A DNA stretch of 13,546 nucleotides from Bacteriovoracaceae bacterium. GTDB lineage: Bacteria; Bdellovibrionota; Bacteriovoracia; Bacteriovoracales; Bacteriovoracaceae. Of this stretch, positions 7,312 through 13,546 are shown one piece after another; the stretch's first letter is position 1; every line of letters begins with the position of its first letter. The position numbers were made by a program, and so were the translations under genes. The DNA lies in NCBI GenBank assembly GCA_023146355.1, contig JAGLCH010000244.1, positions 1 through 13,546 of the forward strand, read 5' to 3'. Below the pieces are notes generated by a model. It had not been told where the DNA came from, made no database searches, and saw only the letters and a program-made list of their open reading frames with translations.

Positions 7312-8457
7312 TTAGAAGTCGCTAATTAAATCAACTAGCTCAGGGTGGTCGATAAATGGGTTTCGGTTGCCTTGGTAGTTTTCAATAATATTATTTCGGT
7401 CGACTTCCTTGAAAGATACCCTGTCCTCTCTGTTCCATTTTCGGAAAAACTGCTCTTGAAAAGTATTCACCTTTTTATCGTAGCGAAGAGCAAAGTAAAA
7501 CATTGCACGAGCAAGGTCTCCCTTATGCCCATCTTTTGGCTCATAGCATACTCTTCCATTACGCTTTCCAATCACACTTTTAGTTGCTGTATCTGAAAGT
7601 TCAATTTCGCAAAAAGGATGACTACTGCGAGTAGAGTTCTCTTTACTTCCCGATGGAAAGAGATGATGAAGATCTGACTGAGCAACTCCAACAGCGCCTT
7701 TACTCTGGGGCCAACTGTGTTCACAATTCATTATCCGATTTGGTGGCAGGCCCTTAGTGCTTAAGCAGCGATCGGAGTAGACAGAACAAACTCTCCCACC
7801 GTGATTATCAATTTTAGAAAACATAATTCTTCGGGCAGAGTCATAGCTCATGCTCTTATGATTTTTGATAAGCGACTTAATCTTATTCATCAGCTGCCCA
7901 CCGCAATTCCCAATAAGTCCCTTGTAAAAGGAATCGTATTGTACTTCTGCTAGGATCTCATTCCACTTCTCTCCACACTGAATACCTGTAAGAGTTGGAA
8001 ATGGTCGATCGACAGATCTATCAATATCACCGCCATTAACAGTTAAGTGAACTTTGTTTATTATCCCAACGACTCCTCGAATCTGGTCATAGACCTGAAT
8101 TTCCCAGCGACCGATTGCACTTTGGCCAATGAAATCAGAAAGTAGATTGCCACCACTGGCAATTATCATCAAGGTATCAGAATTTGTAACGGTCATATTG
8201 TGAAGGACAACGTAATCACCTAACGGAGAGGTCAAAGTGATTAACAAATCGCTTGTACGAGAATGCGTAATCTCAAGGGCAAGTTTAATAGTTTCAATTT
8301 TGTTTACGGAAAAGTCCTCAATCACATACCCTGTGAATCCTAAATCGGGAATGGCCTGGCCAATGTTTTCACGAGAGTGAGTCTGATCGTAGCTTAGAGC
8401 AAAAGCTCCAGTAACAAGAAGAGATAAAAATAGTGCTATAAGTAACTTTGCTTTCAT
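7312..8457 (-). CDS. Secreted endonuclease I family DNase with N-terminal P domain
   Basis: A 381-residue exported protein. The signal peptide (MKAKLLIALFLSLLVTGAFA) is predicted to be cut after residue 20. Residues ~35-142 match a proprotein-convertase P domain (ITHSRTSDLLITLTSPLGD, then IGRWEIQVYD and V-H-L-T-V-N-G-G). Residues ~178-375 match the endonuclease I/NucM family: Y-K-G-L-I-G, N-C-E-H-S-W-P-Q-S (244-252, catalytic-type His247), D-L-H-H-L-F-P (262-268), G-D-L-A-R-A-M-F-Y (313-321) and N-P-F-I-D-H-P-E (366-373). Multiple cysteines suggest disulfides after export. The start at 8457 is supported by AAGGA eight bases upstream; the 21 codons of open frame before it have no such site and would spoil the signal peptide. 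Family members cut DNA non-specifically. P domains usually follow subtilases, so this pairing is notable. Confidence 0.9.
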   Translation of the reverse strand: MKAKLLIALFLSLLVTGAFALSYDQTHSRENIGQAIPDLGFTGYVIEDFSVNKIETIKLALEITHSRTSDLLITLTSPLGDYVVLHNMTVTNSDTLMIIASGGNLLSDFIGQSAIGRWEIQVYDQIRGVVGIINKVHLTVNGGDIDRSVDRPFPTLTGIQCGEKWNEILAEVQYDSFYKGLIGNCGGQLMNKIKSLIKNHKSMSYDSARRIMFSKIDNHGGRVCSVYSDRCLSTKGLPPNRIMNCEHSWPQSKGAVGVAQSDLHHLFPSGSKENSTRSSHPFCEIELSDTATKSVIGKRNGRVCYEPKDGHKGDLARAMFYFALRYDKKVNTFQEQFFRKWNREDRVSFKEVDRNNIIENYQGNRNPFIDHPELVDLISDF

Positions 8458-8521
8458 AAAGTAAATCCTTGGGTGCTTTAAAACTATGAGGAAAGTACCC
8501 CATACCAAACAAGGCCACAAA

Positions 8522-8542
8522 TAGGTGTGTAAAGATCACCTA
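8522..8542 (-). terminator. Possible hairpin at the end of the CoA operon
   Basis: TAGGTG and CACCTA form a 6-base stem with a 9-base loop that includes the panD stop codon. It is followed on the minus strand by only a short T-run (TTTG). It may act as a weak terminator or 3' stabiliser; the nuclease gene begins 82 bases further on. Confidence 0.3.
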
Positions 8543-8899
8543 CCCAGCTGAAGTAATTTCCTTGATCACATTTTCTTCACCAAGAAGTACGACTATTGGA
8601 GTATGTTCAGGGAGCTCGCTTCTATCTATTGTTCCGTAACTTACAATAATAACTTTATCTCCATAATGGGCATGTCGAGCAGCAGCACCATTCATACAAA
8701 TTTCATCTTCGTTACCATCAATAACGTAGGTAGAAATACGTGCCCCATTGTTGATATTATAAATTTCGACTTTCTCATACTTATGAAAATCTGCCGCAGC
8801 TTGAAGCTTAGGGCAAATGGAGATAGACCCCTCATAGTTAAGATCAGCACCTGTCACAGTTGCGCGATGTAGCTTGGAGCGCATTACTTCTACATTCAT
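8540..8899 (-). CDS. panD: Aspartate 1-decarboxylase (proenzyme)
   Basis: PanD makes beta-alanine from L-aspartate for pantothenate synthesis, using a pyruvoyl group formed by self-cleavage. The 119-residue product has the family layout: K-L-H-R near residue 9, Y-E-G-S at 22-25 with the Gly24-Ser25 cleavage site, R54 and the catalytic Tyr58 (A-R-I-S-T-Y), N-G-A-A-A at 70-74 and G-D-x-V-I-I-V-S-Y. Length and spacing match the E. coli enzyme closely. It is the last gene of the pan/coa operon; its start lies nine bases after the coaX stop and is preceded by AAGGA. Cleavage in E. coli is helped by PanZ, which is not seen here. Confidence 0.96.
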   Translation of the reverse strand: MNVEVMRSKLHRATVTGADLNYEGSISICPKLQAAADFHKYEKVEIYNINNGARISTYVIDGNEDEICMNGAAARHAHYGDKVIIVSYGTIDRSELPEHTPIVVLLGEENVIKEITSAG

Positions 8900-8908
8900 T
8901 TTAATTCC

Positions 8909-9682
8909 TTATTTTCTGTTACTTATTAATGATTGGTTAATCCCTGCCAGTACAAGGTCAGGAATAATTTCGTCGAAAACACCACACTCTGAGTACATTC
9001 CAGCAAAGCCACCTGTACCAATAATATAAGGTAATTCATCCTTAAAATTTTCATTAGAGATGCGTGTTGTAATTTCTCGTATCGCACCAAGATGGCCGTA
9101 ATACAATCCTGCCTGGATGCTCTCAACAGTTGAGCGCCCACAGGTTTCCAAAGGAGTAACGATTTCAACAGATGGCAACTTAGCAGCTTTTTTTTGAAGA
9201 GCTTCCATTGAAGTTTTCATCCCTGTTAAGATTGTTCCACCAAGATACTCACGATTTTTACTTACAGCGCAAAAAGTTGTTGCTGTGCCAAAATCCACAA
9301 TGATAATATTTTTTTTTGGATAACGGTGGACTGCTGCTATTGCAGTAGCAATTCTATCTGCTCCAACCTCTGCAGGATTTCGATATTTAATTTTCAGCCC
9401 GGTCTTTGCACCTGGACCCACACAGTATGGGTCAACATTGAAATATCGCTTACAGCAATTTTTAAGGGAGTGATTGAGACTTGGAACTACAGAACAGAAA
9501 CCAACATCAGTGACAATAGAGGGATCAATTCCATTCTCTCTCAGAACGGTTCTAAGAAAAAGTCCCATTTCATCGGATGTTTGTCCGATGGATGAAACTT
9601 TTCGAAATTGAAATTTAAGTTTATCACCATCAAATACACCGCCATATATTTGGCTGTTTCCCACATCAAGACAAAGGATCAT
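8909..9682 (-). CDS. coaX: Type III pantothenate kinase
   Basis: CoaX phosphorylates pantothenate, the first committed step of CoA synthesis. The 257-residue protein has the ASKHA-fold signatures of the type III family: D6-V-G-N-S near the start (phosphate loop), G-A-D-R at 107-110, D130-F-G-T-A-T-T (second phosphate loop with catalytic-type Asp) and a C-terminal G-T-G-G-F-A. Type III enzymes are known to need a monovalent cation and, unlike type I, not to be inhibited by CoA. The ATG at 9682 overlaps the coaB stop as ATGA, with a GAGGAGAG site upstream, so the genes are coupled. The position between coaB and panD is consistent with a complete pathway operon. Confidence 0.96.
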   Translation of the reverse strand: MILCLDVGNSQIYGGVFDGDKLKFQFRKVSSIGQTSDEMGLFLRTVLRENGIDPSIVTDVGFCSVVPSLNHSLKNCCKRYFNVDPYCVGPGAKTGLKIKYRNPAEVGADRIATAIAAVHRYPKKNIIIVDFGTATTFCAVSKNREYLGGTILTGMKTSMEALQKKAAKLPSVEIVTPLETCGRSTVESIQAGLYYGHLGAIREITTRISNENFKDELPYIIGTGGFAGMYSECGVFDEIIPDLVLAGINQSLISNRK

Positions 9683-10338
9683 AGCACTCTCTCCTCAATT
9701 AAATTATAGAGAAGAGCAGCTAGCTCTTCTTTTGTTTCCCGAACTATGGCCCTTCCACTTAAGTTATAGGTCGTTGTTCGGTGTGATTTTATTGAAATAT
9801 CATTAAGATCGTTATGCACTATAAAGTCAGGAGCGCAGGACTTTTTCAATTTCTCAATCGCCGCCATACGAACTAATTCATCTTTTGAGTTGGTCAACTT
9901 AAAGCCAACAAGCACCCCATCTTGTAACTTCTCACGAATTCTACTGATGAGCTTAGGAGTTTTTTTAAGCAAAATAGAGACATCATCTTCAGAGTCAATT
10001 TTAAGTAAAGAGTCAGGAGAAAATTTCTGACCTCCAATTGAGACTGTATCTACGGTATAATCGCTAACAGCAGCAAGATGAATAACAGCGTCAAAAGAGA
10101 CACGGTCCAAGGCCTCTTCAAGTAACTCAGAGAGATCGTTAAATCCTAAAAACTCATGAACTGATGCCTTCAAATTGCACCCTGTGGCCTTTTTGCCTTT
10201 AAGCACTACAACATCAGCATCACGACCAATAAAATAATTTACAAGAAAGGCACCTGTGGCACCAGAACTGGTATTAGAGATAGAACGAACTCCATCAATC
10301 CTTTCTAACATTCCACCATATGTTATAAGTACTCTCAT
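9679..10338 (-). CDS. coaB: Phosphopantothenate-cysteine ligase, stand-alone CoaB
   Basis: The product joins 4'-phosphopantothenate to cysteine using a nucleotide triphosphate. Key motifs are T-Y-G-G-M-L-E-R-I-D-G-V-R-S-I-S-N-T-S-S-G near residues 6-26 (the N-x-S-S-G is the nucleotide-binding signature), A-A-V-S-D-Y (89-94), K-I-D-S near 113 and V-G-F-K-L-T. In most bacteria this domain is the C-terminal half of a CoaBC fusion. Here it is a separate 219-residue protein, as in streptococci and enterococci, whose CoaB also has a K-I-S/D-S instead of the K-I-K-K motif. The start at 10338 overlaps the coaC stop as ATGA; GAGG sits seven bases upstream. CTP versus ATP use cannot be told. Confidence 0.94.
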   Translation of the reverse strand: MRVLITYGGMLERIDGVRSISNTSSGATGAFLVNYFIGRDADVVVLKGKKATGCNLKASVHEFLGFNDLSELLEEALDRVSFDAVIHLAAVSDYTVDTVSIGGQKFSPDSLLKIDSEDDVSILLKKTPKLISRIREKLQDGVLVGFKLTNSKDELVRMAAIEKLKKSCAPDFIVHNDLNDISIKSHRTTTYNLSGRAIVRETKEELAALLYNLIEERVL

Positions 10339-10901
10339 GAAATGGCCTCGTAAGCGGGAGTGACATTGTATTCGCGAACGAGTTTATCGTAGACAAGTGA
10401 AGGATCTGCGAGTCTTCCTGGGCCAGTATCTCCACAGGCCAAGATTCCATTTTCGGTGGGGAAAATGAATGCCCCCATATCCTCTAGTTTTTTTATCGAT
10501 GCCTGCGTAATAGGATGCTCATACATATTTGTATTCATTGCGGGTGCAATCCAGTATGGCACTTTAAAATTATTTGCGAGAAATATACCACCGATTAATT
10601 CACCGGCCAATCCAGCAGCAAGTCCATTAATGGTATTTGCAGTGGCAGGATAGAGAAGAATAACATCCGCCCATTTTGCTAAATCGATATGGGCGAGCAT
10701 TTTACTATCTTCAAACATCCCCGTGATAACAGGCCGATGTGTCAGCCCCTCAAGTGTGGCCTTTCCAATAAATTTTAAAGCAGCATCACTTGCCACAAAC
10801 TGCACATCGCAGTTTGCCTTGATGAGTTTGGAGGCGAGGTAACAGGCCTTGTAACAAGAGATTGAACCAGTTAATTGTAAGAGTATATTAAATTTTGACA
10901 T
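10335..10901 (-). CDS. coaC: Phosphopantothenoylcysteine decarboxylase, stand-alone CoaC
   Basis: CoaC is an FMN-dependent decarboxylase forming 4'-phosphopantetheine. The 188-residue protein has the HFCD flavoprotein pattern: T-G-S-I-S-C-Y-K at the N-terminus, His71 in H-I-D-L-A-K-W-A-D (active-site base of the family), P-A-T-A-N-T-I, P-A-M-N-T-N-M-Y (120-127) and the substrate clamp A-C-G-D-T-G-P-G-R (155-163) with Cys156. The start overlaps the last 14 bases of panC; a GAGG ten bases upstream is a weak, distant ribosome-binding site, so coupling to panC translation is likely. It is not fused to CoaB, which follows directly. Confidence 0.95.
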   Translation of the reverse strand: MSKFNILLQLTGSISCYKACYLASKLIKANCDVQFVASDAALKFIGKATLEGLTHRPVITGMFEDSKMLAHIDLAKWADVILLYPATANTINGLAAGLAGELIGGIFLANNFKVPYWIAPAMNTNMYEHPITQASIKKLEDMGAFIFPTENGILACGDTGPGRLADPSLVYDKLVREYNVTPAYEAIS

Positions 10902-11649
10902 TATCTATTAACCTCACGCTACCAAGAGTAACTGCACCAAAACGACGTCCATGCCGTTCCTCAATGTAATCCACTTCAAACCCCTGCTCCGAAAGAGATG
11001 AAATGATTTCACAACATTTCTTATTCGAAGCTAATTCCTTACAAAAAGCAGGTGCAATTTTTCGGTGATGCTCTAAAAGAAGTCTGTTTCTAGAACTCAT
11101 AGCAAGCCCATCGCTTTCACGAATGATTTCGCAGGGGACAACTTCAATATCCATAAAGAAGGCACTGACCATTTCACTAATGAGCAAGTATTGCTGATAA
11201 TCTTTTTTTCCAAAAAATGCCTTATGTGGCCGAATGATATTGAAAAGTTTCATAACAACAGATAGTACTCCATCGAAGTGCCCAGGGCGATGAGCACCAC
11301 AAAGCTCTGAACTCACGCTATTTTCTAATACTCGGTAACGATAGTTATCTGAGTATAAGAGTTCGTATTCGGGGAGAAATACAAAATCAACTCCTCTCTC
11401 TTCAAGCATCTGAAGATCGCGTTCAATAGGCATAGGGTAATTGCTCAGATCATTTTGATTATTAAACTGAGTTGGGTTTACATAAATACTTACGACAGTA
11501 ATATCCGTATTTTTTTTGGAACAATCGACGAGCGAAAGATGCCCTTGGTGAAGAGCTCCCATTGTAGGCACAAAACCTATCGATTTATTTAATTCTTTAA
11601 TCTCTTTTTCAAATACTCGCCACTCTGACAGCGTTTTAAACACCTGCAT
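10888..11649 (-). CDS. panC: Pantothenate synthetase (pantoate-beta-alanine ligase)
   Basis: PanC condenses pantoate with beta-alanine using ATP. The 253-residue protein has all main signatures: F-V-P-T-M-G-A-L-H-Q-G-H-L-S-L (26-40, HxGH nucleotide motif 34-37), Y-V-N-P-T-Q-F, G-H-F-D-G-V, F-G-x-K-D-Y-Q-Q (146-153) and A-M-S-S-R-N (183-188). The usual length is about 280 residues. The shortening is in the C-terminal dimer domain, though the end V-R-L-I-D-N is kept, so the enzyme is probably functional. The ATG overlaps the panB stop in a TAATG junction and has GAGGAG eight bases upstream. Confidence 0.96.
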   Translation of the reverse strand: MQVFKTLSEWRVFEKEIKELNKSIGFVPTMGALHQGHLSLVDCSKKNTDITVVSIYVNPTQFNNQNDLSNYPMPIERDLQMLEERGVDFVFLPEYELLYSDNYRYRVLENSVSSELCGAHRPGHFDGVLSVVMKLFNIIRPHKAFFGKKDYQQYLLISEMVSAFFMDIEVVPCEIIRESDGLAMSSRNRLLLEHHRKIAPAFCKELASNKKCCEIISSLSEQGFEVDYIEERHGRRFGAVTLGSVRLIDNVKI

Positions 11650-12437
11650 TAGTAAGACTCCTCATCACTAGGAAACGAAGTAGACTTGACCTCTGCGTTG
11701 TAATGGTTAAGAGCATTATGAATCTGTTCAAACCCATTCAAATATCTCTTTAAAAACTTTGGGCTAAACTCAGGGTCCATTCCCAGCATATCTTGTAATA
11801 CTAGAACTTGCCCTCCTGTAACATTGCCCGCCCCAATACCAATGGTTGGGATAGATACACCGGAGGTAATAATCGAGGCCGTGTCCTGAGGAATACATTC
11901 TAAAACAATTGAGAAAGATCCAAGTTTTTCTAGTGTGCGAGCATGGGCAAGTAACTGCTCAATAGCAGCATCATCCTTGCCTTGAACTTTCATTCCACCA
12001 AACTGATGAACTGATTGAGGAGTAAGACCTAAATGACCCATAACAGGGATGCCTGATTTTATAATATGACTGATAATATCTTCATGCCCATCAACACCTT
12101 CAAGTTTCACTGCATTTGCGCCGGCCTTCAAAAGTTTTTCAACGCATTCCATAGAATGAAAAAGTCCCTTTCGGTAACTTAGAAAAGGTAGATCTCCAAC
12201 GATAAATTTGGTAGGTGCCCCCTTTCGAACGGCCTCAACATGACGAGCGATTTCATCGATTGATACAGGAATTGTAGACTCATGACCATACATCACCATC
12301 GCTAGGCTATCACCGACTAAGATACAATCCACATCAGATTGTTCAACAATCTTTGCACTCCAATAATCATAACAAGTAACCATTGAGATTTTCTCGCCAC
12401 GTTTTTTCATCTTCATAAAATCAAATACTGTTTTCAT
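11649..12437 (-). CDS. panB: 3-methyl-2-oxobutanoate hydroxymethyltransferase
   Basis: PanB adds a hydroxymethyl group from 5,10-methylene-THF to 2-ketoisovalerate, giving ketopantoate. From the start at 12437 the protein has 262 residues, close to the E. coli 264. Metal- and substrate-binding residues are in place: Asp43 in V-G-D-S-L-A-M-V, Asp82 in G-D-L-P-F, Lys111 and Glu113 in V-K-L-E-G, H-L-G-L-T-P-Q-S (135-142), Glu180 in L-E-C-I-P and G-I-G-A-G (200-204). The start is set by GGAGG six bases upstream. The open frame continues 26 codons further, but that segment is inside the previous gene and has no homology to PanB. Real overlap with that gene is 17 bases. Confidence 0.96.
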   Translation of the reverse strand: MKTVFDFMKMKKRGEKISMVTCYDYWSAKIVEQSDVDCILVGDSLAMVMYGHESTIPVSIDEIARHVEAVRKGAPTKFIVGDLPFLSYRKGLFHSMECVEKLLKAGANAVKLEGVDGHEDIISHIIKSGIPVMGHLGLTPQSVHQFGGMKVQGKDDAAIEQLLAHARTLEKLGSFSIVLECIPQDTASIITSGVSIPTIGIGAGNVTGGQVLVLQDMLGMDPEFSPKFLKRYLNGFEQIHNALNHYNAEVKSTSFPSDEESY

Positions 12438-13152
12438 CAGTATCCTCCAGTTCAAACTTTCTGACGGCCAAAAAAGAGCGATAAAGATCCTTGTAGACAT
12501 CAGGTATTGAGTCAATATTTTTAAGAATAGTTTTTTTATCTTCTCTTTCCAAAGGGCCAGTCAAGGCATTTTGCTGATCGCTTTTGAGGTTAGAGAATAT
12601 CTGTTCCATATAGGGCATTAGATGTATTTCGGGTATTCGCATTTCAGAAGTCATAACATTAATAAATTCCTGCCATAAGATTGTTGTAAAGTTTCCGGCC
12701 ATCACACACCAAGCATGATAGCTAGCTTTCGATCTTTTGTTTAATTTATAGCAAGGGTTGGGAAGAACAGGGATTACATCTTTTAGCTGGAGCATTCCCT
12801 CTTCACCAATTAGTGGAATGGATTGGTATTGTTCAATCGTTAGCAATTCTCCACTAAAAGTCATTAAGGGGTGACAGCAATTTATTTTGGAAAAGGAAAG
12901 TGCTCCTGAAAAATGAAAGAGGTGCTTCGCATCCAGGTTAATCGAATGGGTTTCAATAAATGATAAAATAGAGTCATCTGTTATCATTAAAAGAATAACA
13001 TCATGGGAGCAAAAAAATTGCTGAAAAGAAGTTTCACTTTTTCGATCCCAAGATCCAAAGGAAAGATCTAATTGGGAGAAGAAAAACTTAAAATGTTTGG
13101 CGAGCTTGCCATCGCCAACGATGCCAATTCTCGGCAGATCAAATTTGTTCAT
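12421..13152 (-). CDS. Rossmann-fold/DUF2520 protein, candidate ketopantoate reductase
   Basis: A 243-residue protein. The N-terminal Rossmann motif G10-I-V-G-D-G-K-L-A is followed by V-I-L-L-M-I-T-D-D (52-60), H-F-S-G-A-L-S (80-86) and H-P-L-M-T-F (94-99). The C-terminal part matches the DUF2520 signature: Lys142 with S-Y-H-A-W, N154-F, and A-L-T-G-P-L-E-R-x-D (196-205). Such proteins bind NAD(P) and resemble short-chain or PanE-type reductases, but their reaction is largely unassigned. It is the first gene of the pantothenate/CoA operon, overlaps panB, and no classical panE is present in the window. Reduction of ketopantoate to pantoate is therefore the natural hypothesis, though not shown by sequence alone. 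The site upstream of the ATG (CAGG) is modest. Confidence 0.78.
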   Translation of the reverse strand: MNKFDLPRIGIVGDGKLAKHFKFFFSQLDLSFGSWDRKSETSFQQFFCSHDVILLMITDDSILSFIETHSINLDAKHLFHFSGALSFSKINCCHPLMTFSGELLTIEQYQSIPLIGEEGMLQLKDVIPVLPNPCYKLNKRSKASYHAWCVMAGNFTTILWQEFINVMTSEMRIPEIHLMPYMEQIFSNLKSDQQNALTGPLEREDKKTILKNIDSIPDVYKDLYRSFLAVRKFELEDTDENSI

Positions 13153-13251
13153 GGTACCTGTCTCTCGATCAAGTCCTAAAAGTCATAAAGTGCTGGCCCA
13201 ATGGTCACCGTCACAAAGGATCGATGCCAAACTTATTGAACTAGCGTCAAA

Positions 13252-13280
13252 AAAATATGCTCTGAGTACAAATATGTCAA
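13252..13280 (-). promoter_or_regulatory. Promoter of the pantothenate/CoA operon
   Basis: On the minus strand a perfect TTGACA (13280-13275) is followed after exactly 17 bases by TATTTT (13257-13252, 4 of 6). Transcription would start near 13245, giving a leader of about 93 bases to the DUF2520 start at 13152. The leader shows GATCGA/TCGATC repeats (13219-13224, 13165-13170) but no terminator-like attenuator. The sequence GTACAAATATGT at 13266-13277 overlaps the -35 and spacer. Confidence 0.65.
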
Positions 13281-13302
13281 CAAATTACGAATAAGACAGC
13301 GC

Positions 13303-13322
13303 GTTAAAGGTAATGATTTAAC
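13303..13322. repeat. Short inverted repeat upstream of the CoA operon promoter
   Basis: GTTAAA (13303-13308) and TTTAAC (13317-13322) are a perfect 6-base inverted repeat with an 8-base spacer, starting 23 bases upstream of the -35 box. The position would suit an activator site, but a repeat this short in AT-rich DNA may be chance. Confidence 0.3.
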
Positions 13323-13332
13323 ACCAAAACGC

Positions 13333-13367
13333 AAAAAGGCCCGAGAGAACGACTCTCGGGCCTTTTT
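13333..13367. terminator. Strong bidirectional rho-independent terminator
   Basis: GGCCCGAGAG (13338-13347) pairs perfectly with CTCTCGGGCC (13353-13362) around a 5-base loop. AAAAA precedes it and TTTTT follows it, so it can work on both strands. It ends the small secreted-peptide gene and insulates the CoA operon promoter. Confidence 0.93.
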
Positions 13368-13394
13368 ATATATAAACACAAGCTGGTTTAAGTA

Positions 13395-13546
13395 CTACTT
13401 ACCGGGCTTGAGATTAGGGATAAAAACAATCGGGGGTAAAACTGGTCCACGGTCACCAAAAGTATTTTTTCCAGAAGTTTTAATAGTGTCCACAGCAAAT
13501 GTAGAAGCTGAGAGCATAAGAGCAAAAGCGATAATTAGTAAGTTTT
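13395..13546 (-). CDS. Small secreted peptide, 5' end beyond the window
   Basis: The final 49 codons of a minus-strand frame are visible, ending with TAG. They read as a signal peptide (NLLIIAFALMLSASTFA, cleavage before V-D-T) followed by a mature peptide of about 32 residues ending in V-L-P-P-I-V-F-I-P-N-L-K-P-G-K. The start codon is not in the window. The two bases at the edge (AA) fit a lysine codon, so an ATG just outside, giving M-K-N-L-L, is likely and the protein would have about 51 residues. The mature part is proline-rich, basic and cysteine-free. A strong terminator lies 28 bases past the stop. I recognise no family; its function is unknown. Confidence 0.6.
   Translation of the reverse strand, partial: NLLIIAFALMLSASTFAVDTIKTSGKNTFGDRGPVLPPIVFIPNLKPGK

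Noticed and set aside
13153..13245. Possible riboswitch or attenuator in the CoA operon leader
   Set aside because: GATCGA and TCGATC can pair, but the stem is short, there is no T-run and no known riboswitch pattern was recognised.
13097..13294. Plus-strand 65-codon frame across the operon promoter, ending before the terminator
   Set aside because: It covers the 5' end of the DUF2520 gene and the promoter, has no clear ribosome-binding site and reads as low-information sequence.

Overview
All genes in this 13.5 kb window are read from the minus strand, so transcription runs from high to low coordinates. The DNA is AT-rich with compact, overlapping genes, strong Shine-Dalgarno sites and several secreted or lipid-anchored proteins. 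The gene content (separate CoaB and CoaC, type III pantothenate kinase, several secreted nucleases and a very large lipoprotein) fits a Gram-negative bacterium. I would guess the Bdellovibrionota (Bacteriovorax/Halobacteriovorax-like predators), but this is inference from style and content. No rRNA, tRNA, CRISPR or transposase was seen.

Region 1 (1-3094) is an operon. A promoter containing a perfect palindrome drives an XRE-type HTH protein with a TerB-like C-terminal domain, then an NfeD membrane protein, then two stomatin/SPFH paralogues, the second running off the window edge. This looks like an autoregulated membrane-microdomain or envelope-stress module.

Region 2 (3128-8457) encodes exported proteins: a small secreted HNH nuclease, a 1038-residue lipoprotein with two copies of a large beta-rich module and a C-terminal segment resembling aerolysin/ETX-MTX2 pore-forming proteins, a 51-residue small ORF with its own promoter and ribosome-binding site, and a secreted P-domain/endonuclease I fusion. 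The pore-like lipoprotein lying between two exported nucleases is the most interesting arrangement in the window.

Region 3 (8540-13280) is a seven-gene operon for pantothenate and coenzyme A: a Rossmann/DUF2520 protein, panB, panC, coaC, coaB, coaX and panD. Together these cover ketoisovalerate plus aspartate to 4'-phosphopantetheine. The only step without a classical enzyme is ketopantoate reductase, and the DUF2520 protein is the obvious candidate. A good sigma70-type promoter precedes the operon. It contains a 12-base sequence identical to the core of the XRE-TerB operator 10 kb away.

Region 4 (13338-13546) holds a strong bidirectional terminator and the end of a tiny secreted peptide gene entering from the right edge.
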